Assembly (NCBI RefSeq): GCF_030272615.1
Contig: NC_081415.1
Coordinates: 625,021,740 to 625,085,739, forward strand
Length of the DNA stretch: 64,000 bases
Origin: Cryptomeria japonica
Taxonomy: Eukaryota; Streptophyta; Pinopsida; Cupressales; Cupressaceae
Reading direction: 5' to 3'
The translations under genes and the position numbers were made by a program. Under the pieces are notes generated by a model. It worked only from the letters and a program-made list of their open reading frames with translations, did not search any database and had not been told where the DNA came from. Shown here piece after piece: positions 23,111 to 34,138 of this stretch; position 1 is the first letter of the stretch; the number at the start of each line of letters is the position of its first letter.

Positions 23111-23720
23111 TTATATGTTCTTTCTCATTCTGTAGGTTCTGGCAGGGTGTCCCAGTTTGTTGCAATGATAGCATACCACTCCAAGTGTTCTCCATGGTCC
23201 ATTGTTCATTCTACCATTCTTCCTCCTACATGTTGCAATAGTGTGGTCACTACCATGACAAATCAAATAAGTTGCTCTCCAACCGGTTGCCACTTGACAA
23301 CCACCACCACTTGACTGATGGTCATAGGCATTATATCGGTTTGGATTTCGATTCACAGAGGATTCAGGAAAAACTCCTTGACTCCTTTGAGGATATCTTC
23401 CAGTGTTGTGTATAACAGACCTGCATTCAAATTCTCTAGGCCCAAACTTGTTGCATGCATAACAGTTACCATTGAATCTATTGAATCTAGGCTTATTATT
23501 TAGAAAGTAGGGAAATTATTGTAAGCCTTACTTCTACATACACTGGCAGTGTGTCCTTCCTTGAGACAATTAAAGCAAATAGGTTTAAACTTATGCTTAC
23601 CTTTATCCTTTGGTGCCAGTTTCTTCTTTGGTGCTCCATATTTTGTTCCAAAGGTCTCACCTTCCTCATAACCAGAAAAACCAAGTCCAGTGGTATTCTT
23701 AACCTGTTTTGTTGATTCAA
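23111..23720 (-). pseudogene. Copia-type gag end with four zinc knuckles (copy 1)
   Basis: Read on the minus strand: a TGLGFSGYEEGE segment typical of the end of Copia gag proteins, then four C-x2-C-x4-H-x4-C type knuckles or remnants. These are CFNCLKEGHTASVC, CYACNKFGPREFEC, one around SDHTIATC, and CYHCNKLGHPARTY with the last Cys lost. Zinc knuckles bind element RNA. The N-terminal part is missing. The same four-knuckle layout is in the plus-strand copy at 48580-48976. Confidence 0.75.
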
Positions 23721-24217
23721 GATTTTGTTTAGTGGTAAACTTATGTAGAGTACCCTTCTTTGCAAGTTCTAGTTACCGAGTGGTAGAGGAAAGGGAGGTT
23801 GTTCTTTGGCTTTGCCATGTACTCTTTTGCCAAGCAACTATAGTTTGTTAAGTTTCAATTTAAGCAGTGGAATGGATAGGGGTTCAAGAACATTTTTCAT
23901 GAGAAGAAAGCTTCTCAAGATGTGTTGAATGGGATCACCAAGTCCAGTGGTAAAATTATGTAGAGTACCCTTCTTTGCAAGTTTTGTTGATTCAAGCTTT
24001 TGTCGAGTGGTAAACTTATGTAGAGTACCCTTCTTTGTAGGTTTTGGTTGCAGAGTGGTAGAGGAAAGGGAGGCTGGGCTTTGGCACTGCCATGTACTCT
24101 TTTTCCAAGCAACTGTAGTTTGTTAAGTTTTAGCTTAAGCAGTGGAACCGATAGGAGTTCGGGAACATTTTTCATGAGAAGAAATATTCTCAAGATGTGC
24201 TGAATGGGATCACCAGT
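23681..24217. repeat. Tandem duplication joining gag and LINE sequence
   Basis: Two units, about 257 and 280 bp, begin with AAGTCCAGTGG (23683 and 23940) and end at GGGATCACC (23937 and near 24213). Each unit joins antisense gag sequence to sense L1 ORF2 sequence. Inside unit 2, the word GTAGAGTACCCTTCTTTG occurs again. The duplication therefore arose after the gag sequence and the LINE became joined. Confidence 0.75.
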
Positions 24218-27200
24218 GTAATCAAAGAGCATGGTTTGTTTGAGGACTTACTTAGGGAGGAAGTCAGGGATTTCAAGGTGGTAGAAGAATGGGAGCTTAG
24301 GGAAGAAATATACTAGAAGCAAAGAGCTCATATTGACTGGCTGAAGGAGGGGGACAAGAACACTGCCTTCTTCTTCAACTCAATGAAAGCACAGAGACAT
24401 GGAAATTCCATCCCTATTCTAGTTAATGATAGAGGTGAGCAGTGCTTATCCTCATAGGAAATATCTAGGGAGTCACTTTAGTTTTTCTAGTCCCTCTTCA
24501 AGGAAGACTCTCAGGGGGAAATAGTGGAGGAGAATCTAGTTCTGGCTTGCATTCCTGCTCTTGTCACGGGGGAGATGAATGAGTATCTTTTGTGTCCTAT
24601 TTTGTTGGAAGAACTTGAGAGGATTGTCTTTCACATGAGGAAAGGAAAGGCTCCTGGACCGGATGGGTTCTCAGTTGAATTCTTTCAAGAGTTATGGGAT
24701 ATTATCAAGCTATATTTATTGCTAGTAGTTTAGGAGTCCCAAAGGAATAAGTAGATGCTTTAGGCGTTGAATGTGACTTTCATTTCTCTAATCCCCAAGT
24801 GTGATGGGGTTGATTGGTTAGGCCAGTTCCGCCCTATCTCTCTCTACAATGTGATTAATAAAATCATGTCTAAGCTGATAGCGGATAGATTGAAGTAGTG
24901 TCTGGGGAAGGTTATTTCTGAGGAGCAAAGTGGGTTTGTGGAAGGGTGCCAAATTCTAGATGGGGTGGTCATTTCTACGAAGACCATTCATTCTATGGCA
25001 TCCTCCAAGGAAAAAGCTATGTTTATCAAGTTGGATATGTCTAAGGCATACGATAGAGTTCGGTGGTCCTTCCTTCAGAAGATCCTCAGGGATTTTGGTT
25101 TTGCTAATGAGTAGATCCAGTGGATTATGAGTTGTGTTACATCTACTTCTTTCTCTATACTTATCAATGGAGACCATACTAAGTTTTTTGGTGCTTCTAG
25201 GGGTCCCCGCCAGGGGAACCCCCTCTCCCCTTATTTCTTCATTCTTCTTGTTGAGGGTTGGGGGAGCCTAATTAAGCATAATGTGGGTCTGGGTATTATT
25301 CAGGGTTGGAGATGGGGTAATGACTTTCAACCATAGTCTCATTTGTAGTTTGTGGATGACACAACCTTTATGGGGCTAGCTAGGATCAGTGAAGCTTCTA
25401 ATCTGCGTAAGGTCCTAGATGTTTATCTTGCGGCCTCAGGCCAGTTGATCAATATGGATAAATCTTCTATCCTCTTTTTCAACACTCCTAAACTTATTCA
25501 AAGGAGGATTGCTCTTATCTTGAGATTCCAAGTTGGCTCCCTACCCTTGATTTATTTGGGTGTTCCTATTTCTCTTGACAACCCTCCTAGAGAGTCGTGG
25601 CAGGGTATCTTGGATAAATTTTGCATGAAGGTTGATCACTGGACTCATAGGTGGCTATCCTTTGCTGGGAGGGTTCAACTGATTCAATCGATGGTTTAGG
25701 CTCTTCCGATATATCGGTGTATGCTTCATGTGGCTCCTAAGTGGTTCTTGAAAGGTTTGGATTCTCTAGCTAGGCAATTCTTATGGGCAGGTAATCTCTC
25801 CTCTTCCAAATGGAGTCTTGTTAATTGGGACCTAGTGTGTAGCCCAAAGTAGTTGGGGGGGCTTGGTTTAAGGCAATCTATTCTTTTTGGGGAAGCTCTT
25901 ACATCTAAATTGTACTAGAGGTGGTGTGTTGAGCAGGATCGAGGCTGGGCTAGGATTTTGGCCAACAAAATATGCAGAGGATCTCGATTGTAGAAATCCC
26001 TATATATTCGCTTGAGGGAAAGGGCTCATTGATCTGATATACTCTCAAAAAGGGAGCTTCTCTCATTAAGGCTGGACTATTTTGGATTTGCAGAAGGGCG
26101 GAAGAGGTCCTTTTTTGGAATGACTCTTGGGATGGATACCCTCCCATCCTTGATCAGTTTCCTAACCTTGGGAATCTATGTCAAATGTTTTTGGAGGTGG
26201 AATGGTCAAGGGTGAGTGATTTCAAGGATGTTTATAGGTGTGGTCTACTAGATTTTGAGTGGTGGAAGGCTCCTAATGAGTGGCTGGTTGTTGGGATAGA
26301 GGAAGAGTGTGTTGAGTTGTATGGCATTTTGGTGAGTAGACACTATAGCTCCCTCAAGGGTAGAGATGGGCTTGCTTGGTCTCCAAATCCTAAGGGCATT
26401 TTTTCTATGGCTAGTGGATATCGAGAATTGTTGAATCAAAGACTTGAGGGAAGAGAGGCGAACTGGTGAAAATAGGTGTGGAATAATGTTTCTTGGGCGA
26501 AGTGTAACTACTTTGCTTGGACTTTGGCTTTCAATAGATGTCTAACTTGGGACAATATCCACAAGTGGGGATTCTTGGGGCCTTCTTTTTGTGTTTTGTG
26601 TGGTAACAAGGAGGAAGACTCCTCACACTTGTTGTTCAAATGCCCCTTCTCTATGCTTATTTGGCACTTCTGGTAGGGGGTGTGGAAGCATCCTTGTGTC
26701 CATGCAGATTCTCTGGTGGAGTTTTGGAGTAGTTTGGGCAAACCTCCTATCATGTCCTCCTTCCTCCAAACTGTCTGGTATATTGGGCCCATCTTCATTG
26801 TGTGGCAGATCTGGCTTGAAAGGAACAGGAGGATCTTTCGTGAGGTTAGATTGTTTGTTCAACAAGTTTGGAATATGATCATTGCTATGATTTGGGAGAT
26901 AGTGGAAGCTAAATGTGAGTTAAATTTTTTGCTGGGTAGAGATGAGGAAGATATTGTGAGTAGGCTTGGCCTGCAAGAGTTGTCTCCTGCTTCTACTTGT
27001 GTTAGGAGAGGTAGACGGGCTATGAAGAAGGTGAATAGGGTGGGAAGGTGGGTACCCCCTCAGGATTAATTTATCAAGATTAACATTGATGGCTCATCTT
27101 GGGGTAACTCAAGCCCTACTGGAATAGGTGGTGTTGGCAGGAATAGTAGGGGGGAGGTAGTTTTCCTCTTTTTGGTGCATAAAGGGTGGCAGTCTAATAA

Positions 27201-27567
27201 TTTTATGGAGGGATTTGCGATTCTCTATGCACTAGAGCGGGCTTGGGTATTGGGACAAAGGAAGGTGATTTGTGAATCAGATTCACAAATTGTTGTTAAC
27301 TTGTTGACTAAGCATAAGGTGAGTGGGATTCAGTGGCAGTTGACAGGGATTGTCCAGCAGATTCTCCAAATTAGCTCTTTAATGGAGTAGGTTTCTTTTA
27401 TCCACATCCCTCGAGAATGGAATAGAGCATCTGATTGTTTGGCCAAGTGGGCCTCAGAACATGGTAGTGATTGGAAAGTTGGAGGTTGGGAGAATCTCTT
27501 TGGGGATTACTGTCAGGACTTGTAGAAGATTTTTACTCAGGACATGAAGGGTTTTGAAGATGAATGA
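24100..27567 (+). pseudogene. L1-1 ORF2 remnant: RT, zf-RVT, RNase H
   Basis: The pre-RT region (WLKEGDKNTAFFF) leads to an L1-clade reverse transcriptase: APGPDGF, AYDRVRW, GPRQGNPLSPYFF, and FVDDTTF at about 25352. The zinc-binding zf-RVT region lies at about 26476-26676 (CVLCGNKEEDSSHLLFKCP). It ends with an RNase H domain (NIDGSSWGN, CESDSQIV) and TGA at 27565. More than ten stops and one frameshift near 26100 make it inactive. Plant L1 elements with a C-terminal RNase H are known. The endonuclease is missing. Confidence 0.9.
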
Positions 27568-27643
27568 TTTGAGGCTAGGTTGGTGGTTTTTTTTGGGGGC
27601 CTCGGGGCTCTAGATCTCTTTGTAATTCTTGTGTCTAATTTTC

Positions 27644-27649
27644 AATAAA
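27644..27649 (+). terminator. Poly(A) signal of L1-1
   Basis: AATAAA lies 22 bp before the A-rich end of the LINE and its right target duplication, as expected for a LINE 3' end. Confidence 0.6.
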
Positions 27650-27684
27650 TGTTTTACCCTTTTATTCAAAAAATATATATAGAG

Positions 27685-28297
27685 AGTTGAGACAAAGAGA
27701 GATAAGGGGTGAGGGAGCCATAGGTAGAGGTAGAGACATAAGGAGGGAGAAAGTGAGAGGAGAGAGAGAGAGAGAGAGAGAGGGGTAGAGGTAGAGGTAG
27801 AGACCTATGGAGGGAGAAAGTGAGAGAAGAAGAGAGAGAGATAGGAGAGAGAGGGAGAGACTTGTCTAGGTGTAGTGGGGGATAGAGGGAGCCGGAGTGA
27901 AATGGAGGGAACCAAAAAGAGAGAGGGAGATAGGAAAATAGGGAGCCTAAGTAAGAAGGATGGAGGGGTGGAGGGAGAGGGAGAGGGAGAGGGAGAGAGA
28001 GAGAGAGAGAGTGAGAGAGGGAGCCTAAGTGAGAGGGAGAGAGAGAGAGAGATCTATGTGAGGCTCTCTCTCTCTCCCTCTCTCTCTCCCTCCCTCCCTC
28101 CCTCTCACTTAGGCTCCCTCTCTCACTCTCCCCCTCTCCCCATCTCTCTCTCTCTCACATGCACACACACCTATATATCTCTTCTTCTCTCACTTTCTCC
28201 CTCCCTATGTCCCTACCTCTCTCTCTGTATCTCCCTCCCTCCCTCCATCCCTACCTCCCTACCTCCCTCTTACTCTCTCACTCTCTCTCTCTCTCTT
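27685..28297. repeat. GA-rich then CT-rich palindrome
   Basis: The plus strand is almost pure purine up to about 28052 and almost pure pyrimidine after it. Non-repeat words are mirrored: GGGAGCCTAAGTGAGAGG (28019) against its complement near 28105, and GGAGGGAGAAAGTGAGAG against its complement near 28190. It is therefore a true inverted repeat, the centre of the foldback element. A 149-codon frame across it is an artefact of the repeat. Confidence 0.85.
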
Positions 28298-28500
28298 AGA
28301 TCTATATGTATTACTAATATATAAAGATATTATATATGAACAATTTACAAAATATTTATAATTTTCTAATAATGGATATTCGTTACTAACAGATATTCAT
28401 TACCTCTTTTCATTTTTTTGGCAAAAACCCTTTGGATCCCTTCATGTTTTCTTTGGTGTCGAAATGGATTATTAACAGATATCCATTACTAACAGATATA

Positions 28501-29329
28501 CATTTGCTGCTACATATAAAAAGATACTGTAAGGAATGGAAGGTACAATGCATTATTTATAATAACATGTCCTAATGGTTCATTATAGTTGTCATATTTA
28601 CATTAGGGTTGTCCTAGGTTATGATGTTCACATTTCTTATGTAGGTATTCATTTATATGTAGGCATTACTCTACACAAGCTTGGAGAAGGATGTGAGGAT
28701 ATCAAAGGCACATTTATTAGTTGTGTATCTAGGATAGCTTGATATTATGATGCATTGATACATACTTGTACATGATTACATTGATGTAGTTAAATTGATC
28801 ATTTATAATTTATTTATACATGGGTAAGTGATGTAATTATGTGTGCCTTGGATGATGTAGATAATTTTTACATGAGTTAAATGTTCATGTACGTTAAATG
28901 TATGTTCATTGATGTTAAATGTATTTGTATATGAGTATATTGATGTACTTATGTATGTTTATGGATGTTAAATGTATGTTCATCGATGTTAAATTTATTT
29001 AAACATGAGTACATTGATGTCGTTATGTATGTTCATGTATGCTTGATGTGTAATGGTAATGCATGCATGTGTAATGGTAATGTATGTATGTGTAAAGGTA
29101 ATATTTTTAGTTGGTTGGCCTACATTCATTAGGTCAGTCCTAGATTCATTATGTCTTAATATAGGCTTGTGCATCTATGTTTATCATTTTCATCATCATT
29201 CTCATTTTGATAACTGGCTTCCCTACATTCATTAGGGTTGTCCCATGTTCATTATGGCTTAATATAGGCTTGTTAATATATTTCTATCATTTTCATCCTC
29301 ATTATCATTATGATACCTAGCTATAGTAT
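28501..29329. other. AT-rich sequence with degenerate short repeats
   Basis: No gene seen. Words such as GATGTTAAATGTATGTTCAT recur at about 28870-29040, and ATGTGTAATGGTAATG recurs at 29045-29100. A longer phrase ending ATTCATTAGG recurs near 29130 and 29230. Confidence 0.5.
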
Positions 29330-31615
29330 GGCTATGAACGTTCAAGTGAGTTTGAAAGCAAAATAGGACCATGACTAGCATAAAAATATCTAGTTGGACT
29401 TTCTCGCACTAACAATTCATAACCACGATGAACAAAATAAAAATTAGGATACCTTGCATGTTTACATTGCATGCATCTAACAATTTTTACATTAGCAAAG
29501 AAATTATTTTCCTACAAATATGGTTTCAAGTCTTCAAAATATGAGATAGGTTATTGTAGAGGGTCCTCACATGACCTCGTAGGTTAAAATAAATCACTTG
29601 TATGTGTCCTAAATTTTGAGATATAGGTCATCAAAGTTTGACATTTTTTTGAACTTAAGGCACTTAAGAGACAACATCGCTACGACATGCCCCTGAGTGT
29701 TCAACTGAGTTTAAAATAAAAATAGGAACATTCCTAGTATAAAACTACCTACCTAGACTTGCTCATGTGGATGATTCATGACCACAACAAACAAAATAAA
29801 AATTAGGCTACCTTGCATGTTTGCATTGCATGCATTTGACAATATTTGCATTAACAAAAAATGTGTTTCCCTACGAATATGGTTTTGAGTCTTCAAAATT
29901 TGAGATAGGTTATTGTAGAGGATCCTCGCATGACCTCATAGGTTCAAATTGATCACTTGTATGCATCCCAAATTCTGAGATATAGGTTGTCAAAGTTTGA
30001 TAATTTTTTTTAAGTTAGGGTACTTTAGAGACAACTTCACTTATGGCATACCCTTGAGTGTTCAAGCGAGTTCAAAACAAAAATAGGAGAATCCCTAGCA
30101 TAAAGCTTCCTACCTAGACTTTCTCATGCTAATGTTTCACGATAACGACAAACATAATGAAAATTAAGCTACCTTGCATGTTTGCATTGCATGCATCTGA
30201 CAATTTTTGCATCAACAGAAAAATTACTACCCTACAAATATGGTTTTGAGTCCTCAAAATCTAAGATAGGTTATTGTAGAGGGTCCTCTTGTGACCTCAT
30301 AAGTTCAAATAAATCACTTTTATGTGTGCCAAGTTCTAAGATATAGGTCGTTAAAGTTTGAGAACTTTTTTAACTTAGGGAACTTAAGAGAGAGACATCA
30401 CTACGACATGTCCTTGAGCGTTCAAGTGAATTTAGAAGAAAAATAGGAGCATTCCTAGCATTAAACCTCCTATGTAGACTTGCTATCACTAATGGTTCAT
30501 GACCATGATGAACACAACAAAAAATAGGCTACCTTGCACATTTGCATTGCGTCCATCTAACAATTTTTACATCAACAGAAAAATTGATGCCCTACAAATA
30601 TGGTTTCAATTCTTCAAAATCTGAGATAATTTATTGTAGAGGTTCCTCACATGGCCTCATAGGTTTAAAATAATTACTTGTATGCATTCTAGATTTCGAG
30701 ACATAGCTCATGAAATTTTGACAATTTTTGGAACTTAAGGCACTTAAGAGACAACATCACTATGACATGCCCCTAAGTGTTCAAGTGACTTCAAAAGAAA
30801 AATAGGAGCATACTAGCATAAAAATGCCTACCCAGACTTGCTCACCTTGATGATTCTTTCCCATGATGAATAGAACCAAAATTAGGCTACCTTGCACGTT
30901 TTCACTGCACGCATCTAACAATTTTAGCATCAACAGAAAAATTGTTTCCCTACAAATATCATTTTGAGTCTTCAAAATCTAAGATAGGTTATTGTAGAGG
31001 GTCCTCATGTGACCCTATAGGTTTAAATGGATTTCTTCTAAGTACCTCAGATTCTGAGATATAGGTCATCAAAGTTTCACAATTTTTTGAACCTAGGGCA
31101 CTTAAGAGATGATGTTGCAATGGTATGGCCCTAGACATTTGACCAACTTGAGAAGCCAACCAAGACCATGCCTATCATAAAAATACCTACCTGGATATGT
31201 GCTAACAGTTTGTGGATGTGACAAATAGAACAAAATTAGGCATATCTTGTAACTTTTCATTGCATACGATTAATAATATTTGCATCAATTGAAAAATTTC
31301 TTCCCTAAGAAAATGGTTGTGTCTTCAAAATCTAAGATAAGTTATTGTAGAGGGGCCTCACATGACCCAGTGGGTTCAAACAAACCACTCATATGTGCTC
31401 TGAATTTTGAGAAACAACCCATCAAAGTTCGACATTTTTTTTAACTTAAGGCACTCGAAATGGTGTCATGACGGTTTGGCCCTGGATGTTTGAGCAACTT
31501 GGGAATCCAGCCAGGACCATGCCTAGCATAAATTTATCTAGCTGAACATCATTGCACTGATAGTTAGTGGATATGATAAACATGACAAAATTTTGCCTAT
31601 CTTACAACTTTTCAT
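29330..31615. repeat. Satellite-like tandem repeat, 360-bp period
   Basis: The phrase TTCAAGTGAG or a variant starts at 29341, 29701, 30061, 30421 and 30780, exactly 360 bp apart except for the last step (359). Two more divergent units start near 31139 and 31490. Other anchors recur in every unit: CTTGCATG around GCATGCATCT, AAATATGGTTT, AGGTTATTGTAGAGG, and GACAACATC. The units diverge by substitutions, with few indels. No coding frame persists. The period equals about two nucleosome repeats. Confidence 0.9.
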
Positions 31616-31790
31616 TGCAACTATTGACAATGTTTTTACAACATTTGACAACTTTTGACAACTTTTGCAACTTTTGACAACTTTTGACATTTTTTTACAA
31701 CTTTTAATAACTTTTGACAACTTTTGCAACTTTTGACAACTTTTGATGACTTTTTCTACTTTTGACTACTTTTTTTAACTCTCCATGAAT
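31616..31790. repeat. Minisatellite of about 10 bp (CAACTTTTGA)
   Basis: About 14 imperfect copies of CAACTTTTGA, some shortened to CAACTTTTG, follow directly on the last satellite unit. A minus-strand frame of K, S and V across it is a repeat artefact. Confidence 0.85.
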
Positions 31791-33340
31791 ATTATTGATA
31801 TGTTATTTCTATTTAGTTTTTCAATGAATGGTCAATGTCATGATGCTATGGGTTCACAATTTCCAAGTATTGTGGTCCTATTGGTCAAGCTATTACTTGT
31901 CTCCATGGTGCAAGCTAGTGTAAAGGTAAATCATAACTTTTTATGCCCTATCATGCCCATGCATGTTCAATAATTAAATGATCATAGAAAAAGTAAGTAA
32001 TCTATATAATTATCAAGGCATACTAACTAATTTGTTTAATAATGTCATAAAAAATTAGAATGTGAAATTGAATCCAATTTTGATTAATTGTGTAACTAGG
32101 AATTTGGAATAACATATCAAAGCCTAAGTTATGCAACCATAAAGCATAAAAAGATAATAAATTAATCCTAGCACATTTAGTGAAAGAAGGAAAGACAAGA
32201 TTTCAAAACAAAAGTGCAAACCACATGTAAAATTCTCCTTCCTTGACCTCCATTCTTTCTCTTTTTCCTCCAAATATATTGTGGATCTCACCTAAAAAAT
32301 GCAAGTGTGATAGAAGCAAGATGATAGAAAAATCGCTAGTGTGAGGATACTTGAGATGTGATTGTTGAAAATGAGCAATGAGAGCTCAATGTATAGAAAA
32401 ATTAGGATTGATTGGATGGCTAAGATTGATTTGAGGCTGAAAAATAATCAACAAATGAGATTGACTGCACAACAGAGCTATGATTTGGGGAAGGATGAAG
32501 ATAGAAGAAAGCAAATGAGAAGATATTATTAAAATAAATAATAAAATCTTTAATTATATTCTCATAAATACCAAGTGAGTAGGTTGAAGAGATAAGGGAG
32601 ATAAAAATTAGAAAGTGGAAGAGATAAGTGGGGTTAGAAATAATTTTTATTTATTTCACCCACACATGACAATTAAATAAATTAAAAATTTATTTAATTA
32701 ATTAGAACAATTGGAGAAAGGGGATTAAATAATTAAAATAATTATTTAATCATGGAAGAATAATTATCTTTGAATAAAGGGATTAAATAATTAAGTAAAT
32801 TATTTAATCAAAGAGGAATAGTTAGGATTTGTCAATTAAGATCAAGATTAGTTGATTAGAAAGAAATAATGATGAATATTAATTAAATAATAAAAATTAT
32901 TTAATTAATAGTTTAGAAGAACAATAATTAAATAATTAAGAATTATTTAATTATAGGAAATTAGAAGAAGAATATTAGTACTAATTAAAAAATAAAAATT
33001 ATTTAATCAGTTTAGATAAAAAAGGTTAGTGAAAAGTGTTGTCGAAGACTTAAGACAATTTTTCAGTGTCTATAAATTGTTATCTACCATTACTAAGTAT
33101 CCATGTTGTAACACTAAGGATCGATGTTTTAACACTTAGAATATAGAGATTAATTACCACTTGTAATTCATAAGTTGTATTCAAGCGCAATACCATTAAG
33201 ATTGTATAACATGCTATTGTTCACATTTAAACCATTTTAAATTTGATTATACATTCAAAATATAAGTTTCAAAGTAGGAGGAATTGCACATGAGGAAAAA
33301 ATTAGATCAAATGTCAACTTTTCATTATCAAAATTTATAA
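31791..33340. other. AT-rich sequence with palindromic TTAAATAA motifs
   Basis: No gene is supported. At about 32650-33010 the motifs ATTAAATAATT and AATTATTTAAT alternate densely and can pair with each other. The rest is unremarkable AT-rich DNA. Confidence 0.45.
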
Positions 33341-33344
33341 AAAT

Positions 33345-33480
33345 TATGCATGTCTATATACAAAAATGGCATATATATGCCAACTCAATAAACATTATAC
33401 AAAATGTGGCATATCCCATATAGATGTCTAAATACAAAATGTGGCATATGCCATATAGATCTAAATACAATATTTAACAT
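33345..33480. repeat. Short tandem repeat with GGCATATGCCATATAG
   Basis: Three to four imperfect units of about 45 bp share AAATACAAAATGTGGCATAT and a self-complementary core (GGCATATGCC). Confidence 0.6.
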
Positions 33481-33626
33481 ATGTCATGTACATCCAAAAG
33501 TCATGATAGGCATCTGTAGGAAATTCTAAACTATTGGTGGATTTTCAAAATTGAGCCTCTTCGAAGTACTTTGTCCCTTCTGAGATGACTACACAATAAT
33601 ATGGCAATCCAGAGTCCTTTGATATA

Positions 33627-33859
33627 TTATTGGCAGTTGACCCATGATAGTGTCAACTAGGGTAAAAGACTATAACATGAAAAAAATTAAATTGATACAA
33701 ATTAGTAAATAATTTATTTGACAATGAATCTTAAACTATACTAGATATATAGATACTTCTATTTAAACATATCGAGAATATAAAATAAATGCATACCTCT
33801 TGCTTTGGGAAGTCAATTGTGTCAGGAGCATTCAACATTGATGTAAAGCCAATAGGTTG
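33627..33859 (-). pseudogene. Possible two small exons of a host gene, uncertain
   Basis: On the minus strand, 33859-33797 is a 63-nt open segment (QPIGFTSMLNAPDTIDF) between an acceptor TATGTAG and a donor GTATGC. A second open segment begins at 33656 after an acceptor ACCCTAG. Joining them in phase gives a short end at 33627; another frame of the second segment is open longer (SGLPYYCVVISEGTKYF). A third candidate exon lies at 43463-43394, beyond L1-2. I do not recognise a family. It may be a broken host gene or chance. Confidence 0.25.
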
Positions 33860-34138
33860 CTACATAAAAATGACAAGAATGTGATGTGGTCAATCTATGT
33901 GCATGTGTATAATCATTTCATACTATTGAAAACTTAACATCTAAATGGAATACTACAATAATTTATGTAAATTACATGTAAGATCTTCAAAGTAATAATT
34001 CAACAAAATTAAAAGAAAATGGAAAAAATAAGAATCACGAATATAACTGTGAAAAGCAAAAACCCCTTTGTGAAACCTCAGTGATCTTTACCAGGGTCTG
34101 GGTGGCATCTCCGGCAATGGAAGAACAGTTTTGCTCCT

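Larger units (their letters stand above)
21051..27671 (+). mobile_element. L1-1: chimeric L1-type LINE
   Basis: The insertion is bounded by AATATATATAGAG at 21038-21050 and 27672-27684, a perfect 13-bp duplication typical of target-primed insertion. The 3' end has AATAAA (27644) and an A-rich end. The inside is a mosaic: a GC-rich 5' part, an antisense ORFx and gag segment, a tandem duplication, then ORF2 from the pre-RT region to its end. The endonuclease part is missing. Confidence 0.75.
20849..28500. mobile_element. Large palindromic (foldback) element, split by L1-1
   Basis: The left arm (20849-21050) and right arm (about 28298-28500) are imperfect inverted repeats of about 200 bp. Shared parts are a stretch around TTTTGTAAATTGTT and its complement, and the end motif ATATCTGTTA with TAATGGATATC. 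Each arm itself holds a smaller inverted pair of this end motif (near 20850 and 20955 on the left). Without L1-1 the element would be about 1.0 kb: arm, GA-rich run, CT-rich run, arm. The layout resembles a foldback or MITE-like DNA transposon. I found no transposase and no clear target duplication. Confidence 0.65.

Noticed and set aside
27875-28324. 149-codon open frame rich in E, R, S, L and P
   Set aside because: It is produced by the GA/CT microsatellite palindrome; frames open by repeat composition.
31538-31729. Minus-strand frame rich in K, S, V and C
   Set aside because: It is a translation of the CAACTTTTGA minisatellite.
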